Shown here piece after piece: positions 1-10,155 of a DNA stretch of 64,000 nt; the first letter of the stretch is position 1, and every line of letters begins with the position of its first letter. The notes beneath the pieces are model-generated. The model searched no databases. It had not been told where the DNA came from and saw only the letters and a list, made by a program, of their open reading frames with translations. Source of the DNA: Cryptomeria japonica (Eukaryota > Streptophyta > Pinopsida > Cupressales > Cupressaceae); NCBI RefSeq assembly GCF_030272615.1, contig NC_081413.1:19290285-19354284 (forward strand), read 5' to 3'. A program made the translations under genes and the position numbers.

Positions 1-21
1 CTACTAATTCAAGTATATTAC

Positions 22-267
22 TGTAGACACCTAAAATTGTCCTAGCTTAATTAAATAAATATTTTATTTATTTAATTATTTTATACTAAGCCTTCTATTA
101 AATAAATAGATTTTTATTTATTTAATTATTTCATTAATCCTCTTCTAGCCTTTCCTTATTTAAATAAATATTTTTTATTTATTTAAATTATCTTTTCCCT
201 AAATTAAATAATTTTTTTTTATTTAATTAGTCCCACTTCCTCTATTAATTCAATGAATATTTATTTA
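22..267 (+). repeat. Solo LTR, first segment
   Basis: AT-rich start of the split solo LTR, dominated by repeated TTTATTTAATTA-like blocks. The last five bases (ATTTA, 263-267) are the target duplicated when Tat-1 inserted. No coding signal is seen. Confidence 0.7.
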
Positions 268-1209
268 TGTCGTGCTCTGTGAAGTGTACCTGTACCTGCA
301 ACCACAATGCACTCAATAAATCATTACAAGCATGGTTAGTAGATTAAATCAAAGACATGTAAAACCATAGCTATTCGACTTATTGCCTCCTAGTAAATGC
401 AAGAATGAAAAATGCTCTCAGATCGGATTATGCAAAATTCAGTGACTTGACTAGACTTAGATGGAGGATTTGAATGCTGAAAATGCATGATCTTAGCAAG
501 AAGAGCATGATTAAGCTACATGAGTTCATTGATTTAGCATGATTAAGCTAAGATTTAAGCTAAAATGAGCATGATAACATTGCTAAAACTAATAAACTAT
601 AAGCTAGATGCCTATAGTAACAATGCAAATGAGCTAAAATTGAGCATGAATTAGTAAAGTGGCTGAATTCATGAATTGGCCATTTGTTCTCCAAAATGAG
701 GTCTATTTATAGGATTTTCCAAGGCTAGGGGTGAGTAGGCATGAATCAACGGTTGAGATTGATTTGAAGATATCAATGGTTAAATTGGAGGAGGTTGGCA
801 AAGGAAGTTGGATTAAAAGGAACACTTAGTGACAAGTGTCACAAAGGTTCTAGAAGATGTTGGATGAAAGGGGACATGGTGGTAGGTAGAATGGGTTAGG
901 TTTTGAATTTAGAAATTCATTTAATAGGCAAATGGCTAATTAGTTTCAACAATTCATGAATTTGAATTGTTTTAATTAATTAGGAGATTTAGAAGAAATG
1001 ATTTTGATTGGGGGGAATTAATTAATTTGGATTAATTAATTAAAGGAGTGAAATGAACCTATTAAATAAATCCTTAGATTTATTAATAAGTAGATGAATG
1101 AGAGATTTAATTAAATTGCTTAGTGAATTCAATTAAATTGGGGAGGAGGGATTAATTAAATAATTGCTTATTTAATTAATTATCTTTAGACCATTTTTAG
1201 GTGTATACA
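268..1209 (-). repeat. Tat-1 3' LTR
   Basis: 942 bp; + strand begins TGTCGTGCTC and ends GTGTATACA. It pairs with 8977-9917 over its whole length. AT-rich, with several TTAATTAATT blocks. Confidence 0.92.
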
Positions 1210-1223
1210 TTTTGCCCCTCTTT
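1210..1223 (-). promoter_or_regulatory. Tat-1 polypurine tract
   Basis: The minus strand reads AAAGAGGGGCAAAA and abuts the TGTATACACC start of the 3' LTR. This is the position and composition expected of the plus-strand DNA primer. Tat-2 has the identical tract at 28516-28529. Confidence 0.85.
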
Positions 1224-2907
1224 GAAGCGAGGTGTGATGACACATTGATTCAAAGAATAATCTCATTTTGATGATGGTATTAATTTGATAGGATGCCCCA
1301 GCTCTTGATTGCTAAATCTCAGTATAATGATGCCCCCTCGGGAGATCAATTGAGATAATTGATCTTTGGAGTTTTTGCGAGATTGATATCCCGATAGATT
1401 TGATTTGATTTCTGCAACTGTTGTTTGATGAAAGTGTGAGTTCTTTGATTAGCTTGATTGCCTAGATCGGTAAGATTGAAAAATCTTGATTGATTTGATT
1501 CAGTCTGGTTTTAAGAGGGATTCATCCTGTATAAGACATGGATGATCATAACGTCAGGTTTCAGGAAGGATTCATCCTGTATAAGACATTGATGATCACG
1601 TCTAGTTTCAGGAAGGATACATCCTGTATAAGACATGAATCAGAATCAGATCGTCTGGTTTCAGGAAGGATTCATCCTGTATAAGACATGATAGAATTGA
1701 TTAGGTTTGATTGATTGATTTGATTTGATAAGGTTGATTAGATAAAGAAATAACATTTTGTTGATATCAAGATGCAGAAATATTTTGGATATGTTGATTA
1801 TTGGTTCTATTGAGAGAGATAGCATAAGATTTGAGCTAGGTCGATAATATCATGAAAGAGACGAGTCGTCATTCTGATTGCGTATACACCTGTGATGATA
1901 CTTTGATGATTCCTGCAATAGATTTAACCTTGGATAAAAGGAGCTTGTAGGATCCCGTGCAAGAATGAAATGCAATGGAATAATGCAAATGAAATGCAAT
2001 GGAATGCAAAGCTATGACCATACCAGTCACTGGATTATTTTGCATTTTTGTCATCAATGAGCTTTTGAAATGTGGGAGGTGAGTGCAAACATCGATGGTA
2101 TAATTAAACCATGATGACCTGAGCACTTCTCTCCTGGATTTTGATATAGCAAGTTAACACGAGCATCTAGGTATAATTGAACCGAGATGACCTGAGTGTT
2201 GTTTGCGTAAAACAAGCAGTATTAATCATTTCAATACACAAATTGGAAATGTCTTCAATGATATTTTGATGATCATGTCCTGAGACAAATTTGCACATAT
2301 TAATGATTAATTTTCAGATAGTAGACAAGAAAAATATCATGTTTCTTCCTTGTTCCTCTAGTCAATGACATCCTGAAGTCACTCAGAAATCATGATAGTG
2401 AAAAGCAATATAGAAAGTTGAACAATCATGTTACAATCAATCATTCAAAATATATTATTCCACTGAAAAGTGTGTGATGTGCTTAGATTGACTTTGTGAT
2501 AGCTTGATAGTTGATAGTTTGATCTTGTGTTCAATGTTGGATGTGTCTCAGTTTTCGCTTGATAAGATTTGTCTAACTGTTTGTTCTACTTGTTTGATTA
2601 AGCTCAAAATGATCAAGAGTTTGCCCCCAGCCAGGTGTAAGATTTTGCCCCAAGCCTAGAAACAAAGTTGTTATGATATATCCAATGATCCAAACCATGG
2701 TAAGAAGCCACTTGGGATGGTTGTGTATGTATAAAGGCTTCATGATGATCAATGCTAATGGAAAATAAATGCAAGTGGAAAAATCCATGAACTAATAGAT
2801 GGAAGAGCTAGCAGACAGATAGCGCCTATTTGCCAGGTTTTCACCATCTGTTTTTATTGCACTTTTTCTTATATTTGATTTTTTTTTTTTGGATTTTTTC
2901 TACATTT
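1224..2907 (-). other. Tat-1 3' non-coding region
   Basis: About 1.7 kb between integrase and the PPT without a plausible gene. Small reading frames here (for example 1869-2126) show no domain. Much of it aligns by eye with 28530-30230 of Tat-2. It includes the repeat at 1501-1690. The stretch at 2850-3020 is T-rich low-complexity sequence that runs into the end of the integrase frame. Confidence 0.7.
1501..1690 (-). repeat. Four-copy repeat in the Tat-1 3' region
   Basis: Four diverged copies, 45-55 bp apart, share a core resembling GGTTTCAGGAAGGATTCATC followed by CTGTATAAGACAT. The core holds a small inverted repeat, AGGAT-TC-ATCCT. The same four-copy block lies at 28820-29008 in Tat-2, so it belongs to the family. 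Confidence 0.8.
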
Positions 2908-4338
2908 TCACTTTTTTTGATTTTTCTGATTTTTCCCTGTTTTTGATTTTTTTTTATTTTTTACTGTTTTTGATTTTTCTGATTTTTCACTGTTTTTGAG
3001 TTTTCTGATTTTTCCGACATAGAATTTTTTCAGGTGCATGCTATTGATAGGTTCCTCGAGCTGATCTCCGTCTTGTGTTGATAACTGATATGCTTCTAAC
3101 CCAAATACTGCTGTGACCACAAACGAACCTAACCAGTTTGGTTCAAATTTTCCTTTCTTTTCTCGATCTGCCTGGTTGCATGGATTTTCTTTTAGCACTA
3201 GCTCTCCAACTTGAAAGATTCTTGGTTTAACCTTATGATTATAGCTCCGACATGTTCTTTGTTGATATACCTTTAGATGATCAAAGGCATTGTGTCTACG
3301 TTCCTGGATTAGTTCTAACTCTTGTAGTCTAGATACTCTTTGTTCTTCATCTGGGATGAGTCCTTTTAGTGACACATGTAGAGACGGTATCTCTACTTCG
3401 ATTGGCAATATGGCTTCTGATCCATATACAAGAGAGAAAGGTGTGGCACTTGTCGGTGTGCGGATACTGGTGCGATAGGCTCATAGAGCAGGGTTTAGTT
3501 GGATATGCCAATCTTTCCCAGCATCATTCACTGTCTTTTTAAGAATTTTCAGGATAGTTTTGTTAGATGCTTCTGCCTACCCATTTCCCTATGGGTAATA
3601 TGGTGTAGAGAATCTGTGTTGGATTTTGAACTTCTCACATAGCTCTTGTACATCTTGATTCTTGAACGGTCACCCATTATCAGTGATAATGGTCATTAGT
3701 ATTCCATAGCGACAAATGATGTAATTCAAGATAAATGCAGCAATTTGTTTTCTTGTGATGTTGATGAGAGGTACCGCTTCAATCCATTTTGTGAATTATT
3801 CAGTAGCTACCAGAATGAATTTATGTCCATTAGATGAGGAAGGATTTATCTTTCCTACGAGATCAAGTCCCCATTGACAAAAAGGCCAAGATGTTGCTAA
3901 AGCATGAAGTTATTGTGCTAGTGCATGGATCAAATTCCCATGGATTTGACATTGTTTGCATGTTCTTGCTATCTTAAAAGAATCTCGTTCCATAGTCGGC
4001 CAATAGTAGCCCAAGCGTATGAGTTTTTTTGAAAGGGTAAGACCACTTGAATGAGTGCCACAAATGCCATTATGGACTTCATGTAAAGCCTTCTTAGATT
4101 CTTCTTGTTCGAGACATCTTAAGAGAGTATTGTCTAGACCTCGTTTATACAAGGTATCCACGACGAGAGTATAATGGGAGGATTGGTGAATAAAGTTTCT
4201 CTTTTGGTTTTTCGATAAGTCAGGAGGTAAGATGTTATCTTTCAAGTATGTGTAAGTTTGGCCATAGCGGGATGAATCATGTCCAATGAGTTGACATATG
4301 GTTTGGGAATCATGACAATTATAGGCGGGATGAAACAA
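2908..4338 (-). pseudogene. Tat-1 integrase (broken)
   Basis: Integrase inserts the cDNA into chromosomes. The N-terminal zinc-binding part lies at 3910-4338 (HEVHNGICGTH, then CKQCQIH). The catalytic core follows (WGLDLVG, then ITDNG), and a GPY/F-like C-terminal part ends in NSMHLKKFYV (2908-3408). The frame is broken by stops in the core, including 3577-3579, 3589-3591 and 3670-3672, plus one before FTKWIEA. The last 30 or so residues form a Lys/Ser/Asn-rich tail encoded by a T-rich low-complexity tract, longer than usual and possibly an extension into repeat sequence. Domain order after aRNase H is that of the Tat lineage. Confidence 0.85.
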
Positions 4339-4380
4339 CTCTTCAACCAGGAATTCATAACGCTCTTGATTTTCCCGTGT

Positions 4381-4611
4381 CTACAATAGAGAAGCAAGTG
4401 TAGCCATGGCATCTGCTACTTTGTTGTCATTTCTTGGAATCTGTTCAAAAGTTATTTCTACAAAGTACTTCTTGAAATCATCCACCATCTTTTTGTAAGG
4501 CATGAGTTTGTCATCTTTTGTTTGATAGTCATCATTGATTTGATTAATGACAAGCTGAGAGTCTCCAAAGACTTGAAGTTGTTTAATATTCCATTCTATA
4601 GCCATTTTGAT
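4381..4611 (-). pseudogene. Tat-1 second RNase H (aRNase H), C-terminal part
   Basis: Encodes VFGDSQLVINQIND, a motif of the additional archaeal-type RNase H that Tat elements carry between the ordinary RNase H and integrase, and ends in KVADAMATLASLL. The N-terminal part of the domain (catalytic DGS and the TNN.AEYEAL motif) is missing. The sequence upstream switches at about 4612 to a short tandem repeat and then to the RT start, which marks one edge of an internal deletion. Confidence 0.75.
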
Positions 4612-4631
4612 GAATAGAATGCCTGCTTCTG

Positions 4632-4742
4632 ATTTATGTTGTGTTCCTTTATTGATGTTTGCTCTTGATCCATGATGTGTTCTATTATTGATGCTTGCTC
4701 TTGATCCATATTGTATTCCATTATTGATATTTGCTCCTCGAC
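4632..4742 (-). repeat. Three-copy repeat at the Tat-1 deletion junction
   Basis: Three imperfect copies of a unit of about 36 bp, resembling ATTGATGTTTGCTCTTGATC on the + strand, lie between the aRNase H remnant and the RT remnant, where the RT core and RNase H should be. It may be filler produced when the deletion formed. Confidence 0.65.
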
Positions 4743-4747
4743 TGATA

Positions 4748-5030
4748 TTCGGGTGATGTATTGTAAGATATGGATCGAACCCTGGAACGTCTGTATATGA
4801 CCAGGTAAAGTTGATTTACCATCTTTTGAATGGTTTCAAGTATTTCTGCCTTGCTAGTTTTGATAAAGAAGTTGGTTGTAGATCAGTTGTGCTAATGATA
4901 GTTGCCTTTGCTGGTGCTATTATGATAGATATCTTCTCTTGATAACATTCAGGTAAAGTGTCAAATCTCCCATCTTCCGGTGCCTCGAGGAGGTTTTCAC
5001 TATTAGATGCATCCTTTATTTTTACTTTTC
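4748..5030 (-). pseudogene. Tat-1 reverse transcriptase, N-terminal stub only
   Basis: The minus strand encodes INFTWSYTDVPGFDP and then IHHP, the block that precedes the RT palm in Tat elements (Tat-3 has FAWTYSDMSGLDLD at the equivalent place). A stop codon directly precedes it. Downstream of IHHP the RT fingers, the palm with its YxDD site and the first RNase H are absent. No other RT sequence occurs in this element. Confidence 0.7.
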
Positions 5031-6464
5031 TCAGTCTAATGTTGCCAATAAATGGTTTTCAACATTAGACCTGATATTGTTTTCTTGATTTTCACTTTTG
5101 CAATTAGGAGATTTAACATCCATTTGACTTGAAGATACGTTAGCAGAATCCCTGGTGAAATTTGTTGCGGGTTTGATTTCATCAAGATATAAGGATATGG
5201 CATGGTCATTCAGAAAGGTATCAATAGCAGTATGTCCTTCATTTTCCCAGTCCATAGGTTCAAGATAGCTTAAGGATAAAGGATCTTCAGGTTGAATAGT
5301 TTCAAAGATATTAGGGGTCATGATAGACATGTCAGAGCTTTCAGTATGTATTTTGATGTCTAGAACGATACTCTCATCAGAATGACCTTGCATAAGAATA
5401 TCCTGATCATCCTCGGTTAAGTCCATGTCAATCGAATGTGATTCTGATTCAAGTAGGCTAGTTCCTAACGTTTGTTTTGCATACGTGTGAACTACATCGA
5501 TTACTATATCTGCTTCTTCATCCCTCTCAATTTGAAGTTGCTCTTGTTTGTTTTTCCATGATAGCAAGTATTCTCCATTTCCTTGATCTTTCAGCTGCAT
5601 TTGTTTTTCCATGTTTGACAAAATTGATTCAAATGATTGTTCCTTAGATTGTGTGCTTGAAGGTGCTTCCTCTCTATTATGTGAAACAATGACCTCTTGA
5701 GCTGATTTTTGATTATTACAACACTGCACTAGATTTGAGTCTGTTGGTATTGTGATTTCCTGTCCCTCGTAGGGAAACTTTAAGCACCGATGATCTATTG
5801 ATAGAATAGCCTGTATGTCCTGAATCCATGGTCTCCCCAAGAGTATATTATATGGTAGGTCCATGTCTAGAACTTGGCATGGTGTGTCCTTCTGCAAAGG
5901 TCCCACTGTGATGGGTAATATCACCATTCCTTTAGAGGAATGCTCTTCTTCATTATGTGCTTTGATTTTGATCTTTTTCTAGGGATCATCTGCATCTTCT
6001 GAATAGCCTAGAGCACAGACAAGATTCATAGAGCAAATGTTCAAGCTAGCTCCCCCATCTATTAGGACACGTTTAACAAGTGTTCTATGAATGAGGACTT
6101 CAATTTGCAAGGAAGTGCTATGGGGATTTTGCAAGGAATCAATGCTTAGATATGAAGGAGATGAGCTTTGAATAGGATCCTCTACAATAGGCTTGATGGT
6201 GATCATGGATATCCCTTGGGGAACTTTAGCTTTGGATGCATTATTTGGCAAGGATTCTATGGAGGGTTCTTGCAAGCTTTCAGGAGGTGTAAGAATAGAT
6301 GCCTTTGGAGTGTCAATTTGCTTATGGATGGATGGATCATTGTTAGACATGGGTGTACGATTTTGATCTTCTTTAGCCAAATCCTTTAGGGATCTCTTTA
6401 AGAGGTGCATAAAAGAGCCACCTTTCTTTTGAGATGTATTTGAATCCTTGTGAGATTTTAACAT
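5031..6464 (-). pseudogene. Tat-1 protease region and PR-RT linker
   Basis: Aspartic protease of a gypsy element. VLIDGGASLNIC carries the active-site Asp, with Gly-Gly-Ala after it. About 60 residues on comes MVILPITVGPLQKD, and then PYNILLGRPWI, the conserved hydrophobic-GR motif. One in-frame stop at about 5979 splits the frame between these two blocks. An acidic Ser/Asp/Glu-rich linker runs to 5031. Tat-3 has the same layout at 59456-60085. No gag domain precedes it; the N-terminal 100 residues are a Ser/Pro/Lys-rich stretch I cannot assign. Confidence 0.8.
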
Positions 6465-7510
6465 AGTTGGATTTTGATTTTGAACTTGTTTGATTTCTCT
6501 GATATGTTGGCTTGTTATGTTTTCTTCTTGTGTTTTGCTTTAGTATGTCATGTTGATATGATTTTCAGCTACTTCAAATGTTTTTGCGATCTTATGTCTC
6601 TGCTCTCTTGTTAAAATGGGTATTGTGTTTGATATTGTGCTCAGATTTGATTGTTTAAAGGTTGTTTTGGTAAGTGATCAATAGTCAATTTCAAGGCCAT
6701 AGAGTGATATGACACTAAAAGAGGATTCAAGTGTTTAAAGGTTTGCAAGTTTTTCGATCTTCGGTTTAGGAGTGCAATGATGGTGATTGATATGAACCAG
6801 GTCTAGTAGGAATGATATATCCTACGATGTGGGACGAGATTATCCTAACCAAACGTTTTAGTTTCATGATAAAGGATGATTGATCCTAATGAGAAACTAT
6901 GTTTGAGTGATTAGTTTATCAAAGAGGGTGATAATGCACTTTGAGATGTTTAGATCTTGAACTTGTTGGGGGTGAGCACTTGAAAATCTTTGCGTGTATA
7001 TTTTCTAAAGTATGATTTTGACGGATGATAACTTGACCAAGCAAACCAAGTAGACAACCTAAGCATAGATTGACAAATAGCAAGTGTTTATGCTTACTGC
7101 AAATTGATCAGGCAAAAATGATAAATCTAAAACAGGCATGCAGGACATAGTTCTGGAGTAATAAATGCAGAGTTTCGGACGACAGATTATGCAGCATAGA
7201 ATGACATACTAGTGACTTCATGTGTAAAGCATTGTTTCATATGACATGTAACTTTGACTCATACGACAGAAGATCAAGCAGTATGACAAAGAATCCTGAC
7301 TCGTACGACAGGTATTTGAACAGTGATAAAAATTGTTTGCTTGTTTGAGTTTGGGTCACTGAATTTTGATGTTTTACTTTGGTTTTCCAGTTTTAAGTGT
7401 CTGATTTTTCAATTTAGGGATGAATACACAACAAACACATGATTTGATACATGACTCTCAATCAAGCTAAACCCTAAGGAAGTTGGCTGAGAATGAAAAC
7501 CTTCGCTTGC

Positions 7511-7968
7511 TGACTTAGGTACACACCCAATAGCTAATCAGAATACGGCCGCTAAGTCTCACGCAATGGATTCTCAACATCGTATTTTCCAACTCCAAAT
7601 GCTAATGGGGGCATGATATGGCAAGTGTCTTGGGAGAGTTACTATCTCTCTTGCACAAATATTATCACCCTTTCAGAGGTGAATCAGGTAGCTTCTATTT
7701 TAACCGGCACTAGTAAGGGATCCATTTGGCGCGTCGGGGTATAAACTCAGTTAAGAGGTATCCCAGCCTTGAAAACCAAGGTTTGATATACCCAAAAGTA
7801 CGGAGGAGAGCTATTCCCGAGCACTGCTGTTGCTTTGATTTTCATCAAAAACACATTTATTTTATAGTGGGTTGGATTACTTGGCATTAGCCATTCCCAC
7901 TTAGGTTGTTCCCCTCTCACTGGCCTTAATGGCTAAGAGTTAATAACTCCTCGGGAGGGCAGGCCTGC
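7511..7968 (-). other. Conserved non-coding leader block, Tat-1 copy
   Basis: 458 bp that align almost end to end with 55451-55908 of Tat-3 (also 458 bp, opposite strand). Reading the minus strand, both start near AGGCCTGCCCTCCCGAGG and end near GATTAGCTATTGGGTGT. Single-base indels argue against a protein frame. A TATA-like string (ACTATAAAATAAA) is conserved within it. Its role is unknown; RNA packaging, dimerisation, translation or transcription control are possible. Confidence 0.75.
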
Positions 7969-8589
7969 TAAAGAGATGCACTAATGAAAGCAAAAAGATG
8001 AGTCTAGCTTTCTGATCACCTAAGAAAGGTGAGAGCATACTCGCCTATCATCAAAGACACACAAGACATGATAGTTCATTTCTTTAAGCCCAAATTGAAA
8101 TGTGCCTAAAGAATACACAAAGTTTTTTGTTGAATCCTTAGGCAACCTGCAAAAACTCATTAGTAGTCATTATTTTGAATTTTGTCTTTGACAAGCATCC
8201 TGCATAAAAGAGTTAGGCTGCAAACATCTCATAGACATAACAAGATTAGCATTAGTGATCCGAACTATGAAATTTTCAGAAAAATTATATGAAATTTTAG
8301 CCTAACTTCAAATAGGCATAACTTTCTACTCGGGACTCAAAATTACAAGCCGTTTACCTCGTTGGAAAGTTCTCCAAGAGTTCTAGATGCTTTTTTCAAG
8401 GGGTATGGCTTTTAGCCAAGCACTCTCAGGGGCTAAAAATGACCAGAAAGCCTTCAAAAATGCAGATTACCGATGTATAGACAAATTTGAAATTTCTAAT
8501 TTGCAGTTTTTTCTTTTTGTTTCAAAAAATCACAGATGCAGAAACTCGTACAAAATGATTTATCAGACAGAATGACAAATGATTAGATC

Positions 8590-8895
8590 TCGCATAGGGC
8601 CCAAAATTGACTCGTATGACATAAGATTTAACAGCCAGAAATTCTTACAAAATAGATTTAGCTTTCGTACAACAATGAAATGAAGCTCGTACGAGTCAAG
8701 ATGAAGCTAGTACGAGTAAAGAATTTTCAATACAAAACCTCGTACGTCACAGATTTATAGCTAGTACGAGTAAAGAATTTGCAAATAAAACCTCGTACGA
8801 CATAGATTTATACCTCGTACGAGTCAGGATGAGGTATCGTACAAGACTAAAAGAAAGTTCGTACGAGCCAGAAAGGCAACTCGTATGACATTCTA
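8590..8895 (-). repeat. Array of TCGTACGA-type palindromic motifs in the Tat-1 leader
   Basis: Roughly a dozen copies of CTCGTACGAG, CTCGTACGAC or variants, spaced about 20-35 bp apart with AT-rich spacers. The core TCGTACGA is its own reverse complement. The array lies just downstream of the PBS. Similar motifs occur at the equivalent place in Tat-3 (33148-33275) and at 56710-56960. Confidence 0.75.
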
Positions 8896-8955
8896 ATTTT
8901 GATTCGGCAAAAATGAAGCTTGAGGAAGCTTGGGAGGCTAAAAATGATGATTTCG

Positions 8956-8973
8956 GCCCCACGGTGGGCGCCA
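8956..8973 (-). promoter_or_regulatory. Tat-1 primer-binding site
   Basis: The minus strand reads TGGCGCCCACCGTGGGGC, starting 3 bases inside the 5' LTR. It begins with TGG, as expected for pairing with a tRNA 3' CCA end. It is not the tRNA-iMet type used by the copia and chromovirus elements here. I cannot name the tRNA. Confidence 0.7.
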
Positions 8974-8976
8974 GAA

Positions 8977-9917
8977 TGTCAAGCTCTGTGAAGTGTACCT
9001 GTACCTGCAACCACAATACACTCAATAAATCATTACAAGCATGGTTAGTAGATTAAATCAAAGACATGTAAAACCATAGCTAATCGACTTATTGCCTACT
9101 AGTAAATGCGAGGATGAAAAATGATCTTAGATTGGATTATGCAAAATTCAGTGACTTGACTACACTTAGATGGAGGATTTGAATGCTAAAAATGCATGAT
9201 CTTAGCAAGAATAGCATGATTAAGCTACATGAGTTCATTGATTTAGCATGATTAAGCTAAGATTTAAGCTAAAATGAGCATGATAACATTGCTAAAACTG
9301 ATAAACTATAAGCTAGATGCCTATAGTAACAATGCAAATGAGCTAAAATTGAGCATGAATTAGTAAAGTGGTTGAATTCGTGAATTGGCCATTTGTTCTC
9401 CAAAATAGGGTCTATTTATAGGATTTTCCAAGGCTAAGGGTGAGTTGGCATGAATCAACGATTGAGATTGATTTGAAGATATCAATGGTTAAATTGGAGG
9501 AGGTTGGCAAAGGGAGTTGGATTAAAGGGAACACTTAGTGACAAGTGTCACAAAGGTTCTAGAAGATGTTGGATGAAAGGGGACATGGTGGTAGGTAGAA
9601 TGGGTTAGGTTTTGAATTTAGAAATTCATTTAATAGGCAAATGGCTAATTAGTTTCAACAACTCATGAATTTGAATTGTTTTAATTAATTAGGAGATTTA
9701 GAAGAAATGATTTTGATGGGGGGAATTAATTAATTTGGATTAATTAATTAAAGGAGTGAAATGAACCTATTAAATAAATCCTTAGATTTATTAATAAGTA
9801 GATGAATGAGAGATTTAATCAAATTGCTTAGTGAATTCAATTAAATTGGGGAGGAGGGATTAATTAAATAATTGCTTATTTAATTAATTATCTTCAAACC
9901 ATTTTTAGGTGTATACA
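8977..9917 (-). repeat. Tat-1 5' LTR
   Basis: 941 bp; + strand begins TGTCAAGCTC and ends GTGTATACA, followed by the TSD ATTTA. It pairs with 268-1209. The promoter would lie here, but I could not single out a TATA box with confidence in such AT-rich DNA. Confidence 0.92.
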
Positions 9918-9922
9918 ATTTA

Positions 9923-10155
9923 TTTAATTAATTCATTAGCTTTTTCTCTTCATGACATATGTCATTTATCTCTTAACTTTCCTCTACCTACCCTCTTATT
10001 ATTTTATCATTTTCTTTTATCTACCCTTTAATCCTAGCCGACCATTTATTTCTTTCACCTCTTAATCTTATCCATCCATTTTTCTAAATTGTCTTATGTA
10101 TAAGAGAATTCTCTTATCTTTTCAATCCTAATAATAAGCCAGCTAATGACATAGG
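9923..10155 (+). repeat. Solo LTR, second segment
   Basis: Continuation of the split solo LTR between Tat-1 and Cop-1. It is AT-rich and has no coding signal. Its last five bases, ATAGG, are the Cop-1 target. Confidence 0.7.

Larger units (their letters stand above)
6465..8955 (-). other. Tat-1 leader (gag missing)
   Basis: About 2.5 kb between PBS and protease with no gag-like frame. Tat-3 has about 2.5 kb of leader and then about 1.75 kb of gag, so gag is deleted or replaced here. The leader contains the 458-bp conserved block (7511-7968), a second conserved stretch (about 8020-8170) and a TCGTACGA-type motif array (about 8590-8895). The 6465-7500 part is AT-rich; I see nothing recognisable in it except a few more GTACGAC/TATGACA motifs near 7170-7310. 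Confidence 0.7.
268..9917 (-). mobile_element. Tat-1: Tat-like Ty3/gypsy element with complete ends, internally deleted
   Basis: Two direct LTRs (268-1209 and 8977-9917) with TG...CA ends are flanked by a perfect TSD, ATTTA (263-267 and 9918-9922). The minus strand reads 5' LTR, PBS, long leader, protease, stub of reverse transcriptase, the second (aRNase H) domain, integrase, 3' non-coding region, PPT and 3' LTR. Gag and the RT catalytic core are absent. The LTRs differ at only a few percent of positions by eye, so insertion is fairly recent. Similar integrase and LTR sequence make Tat-2 its close relative. It cannot supply its own proteins. Confidence 0.9.
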
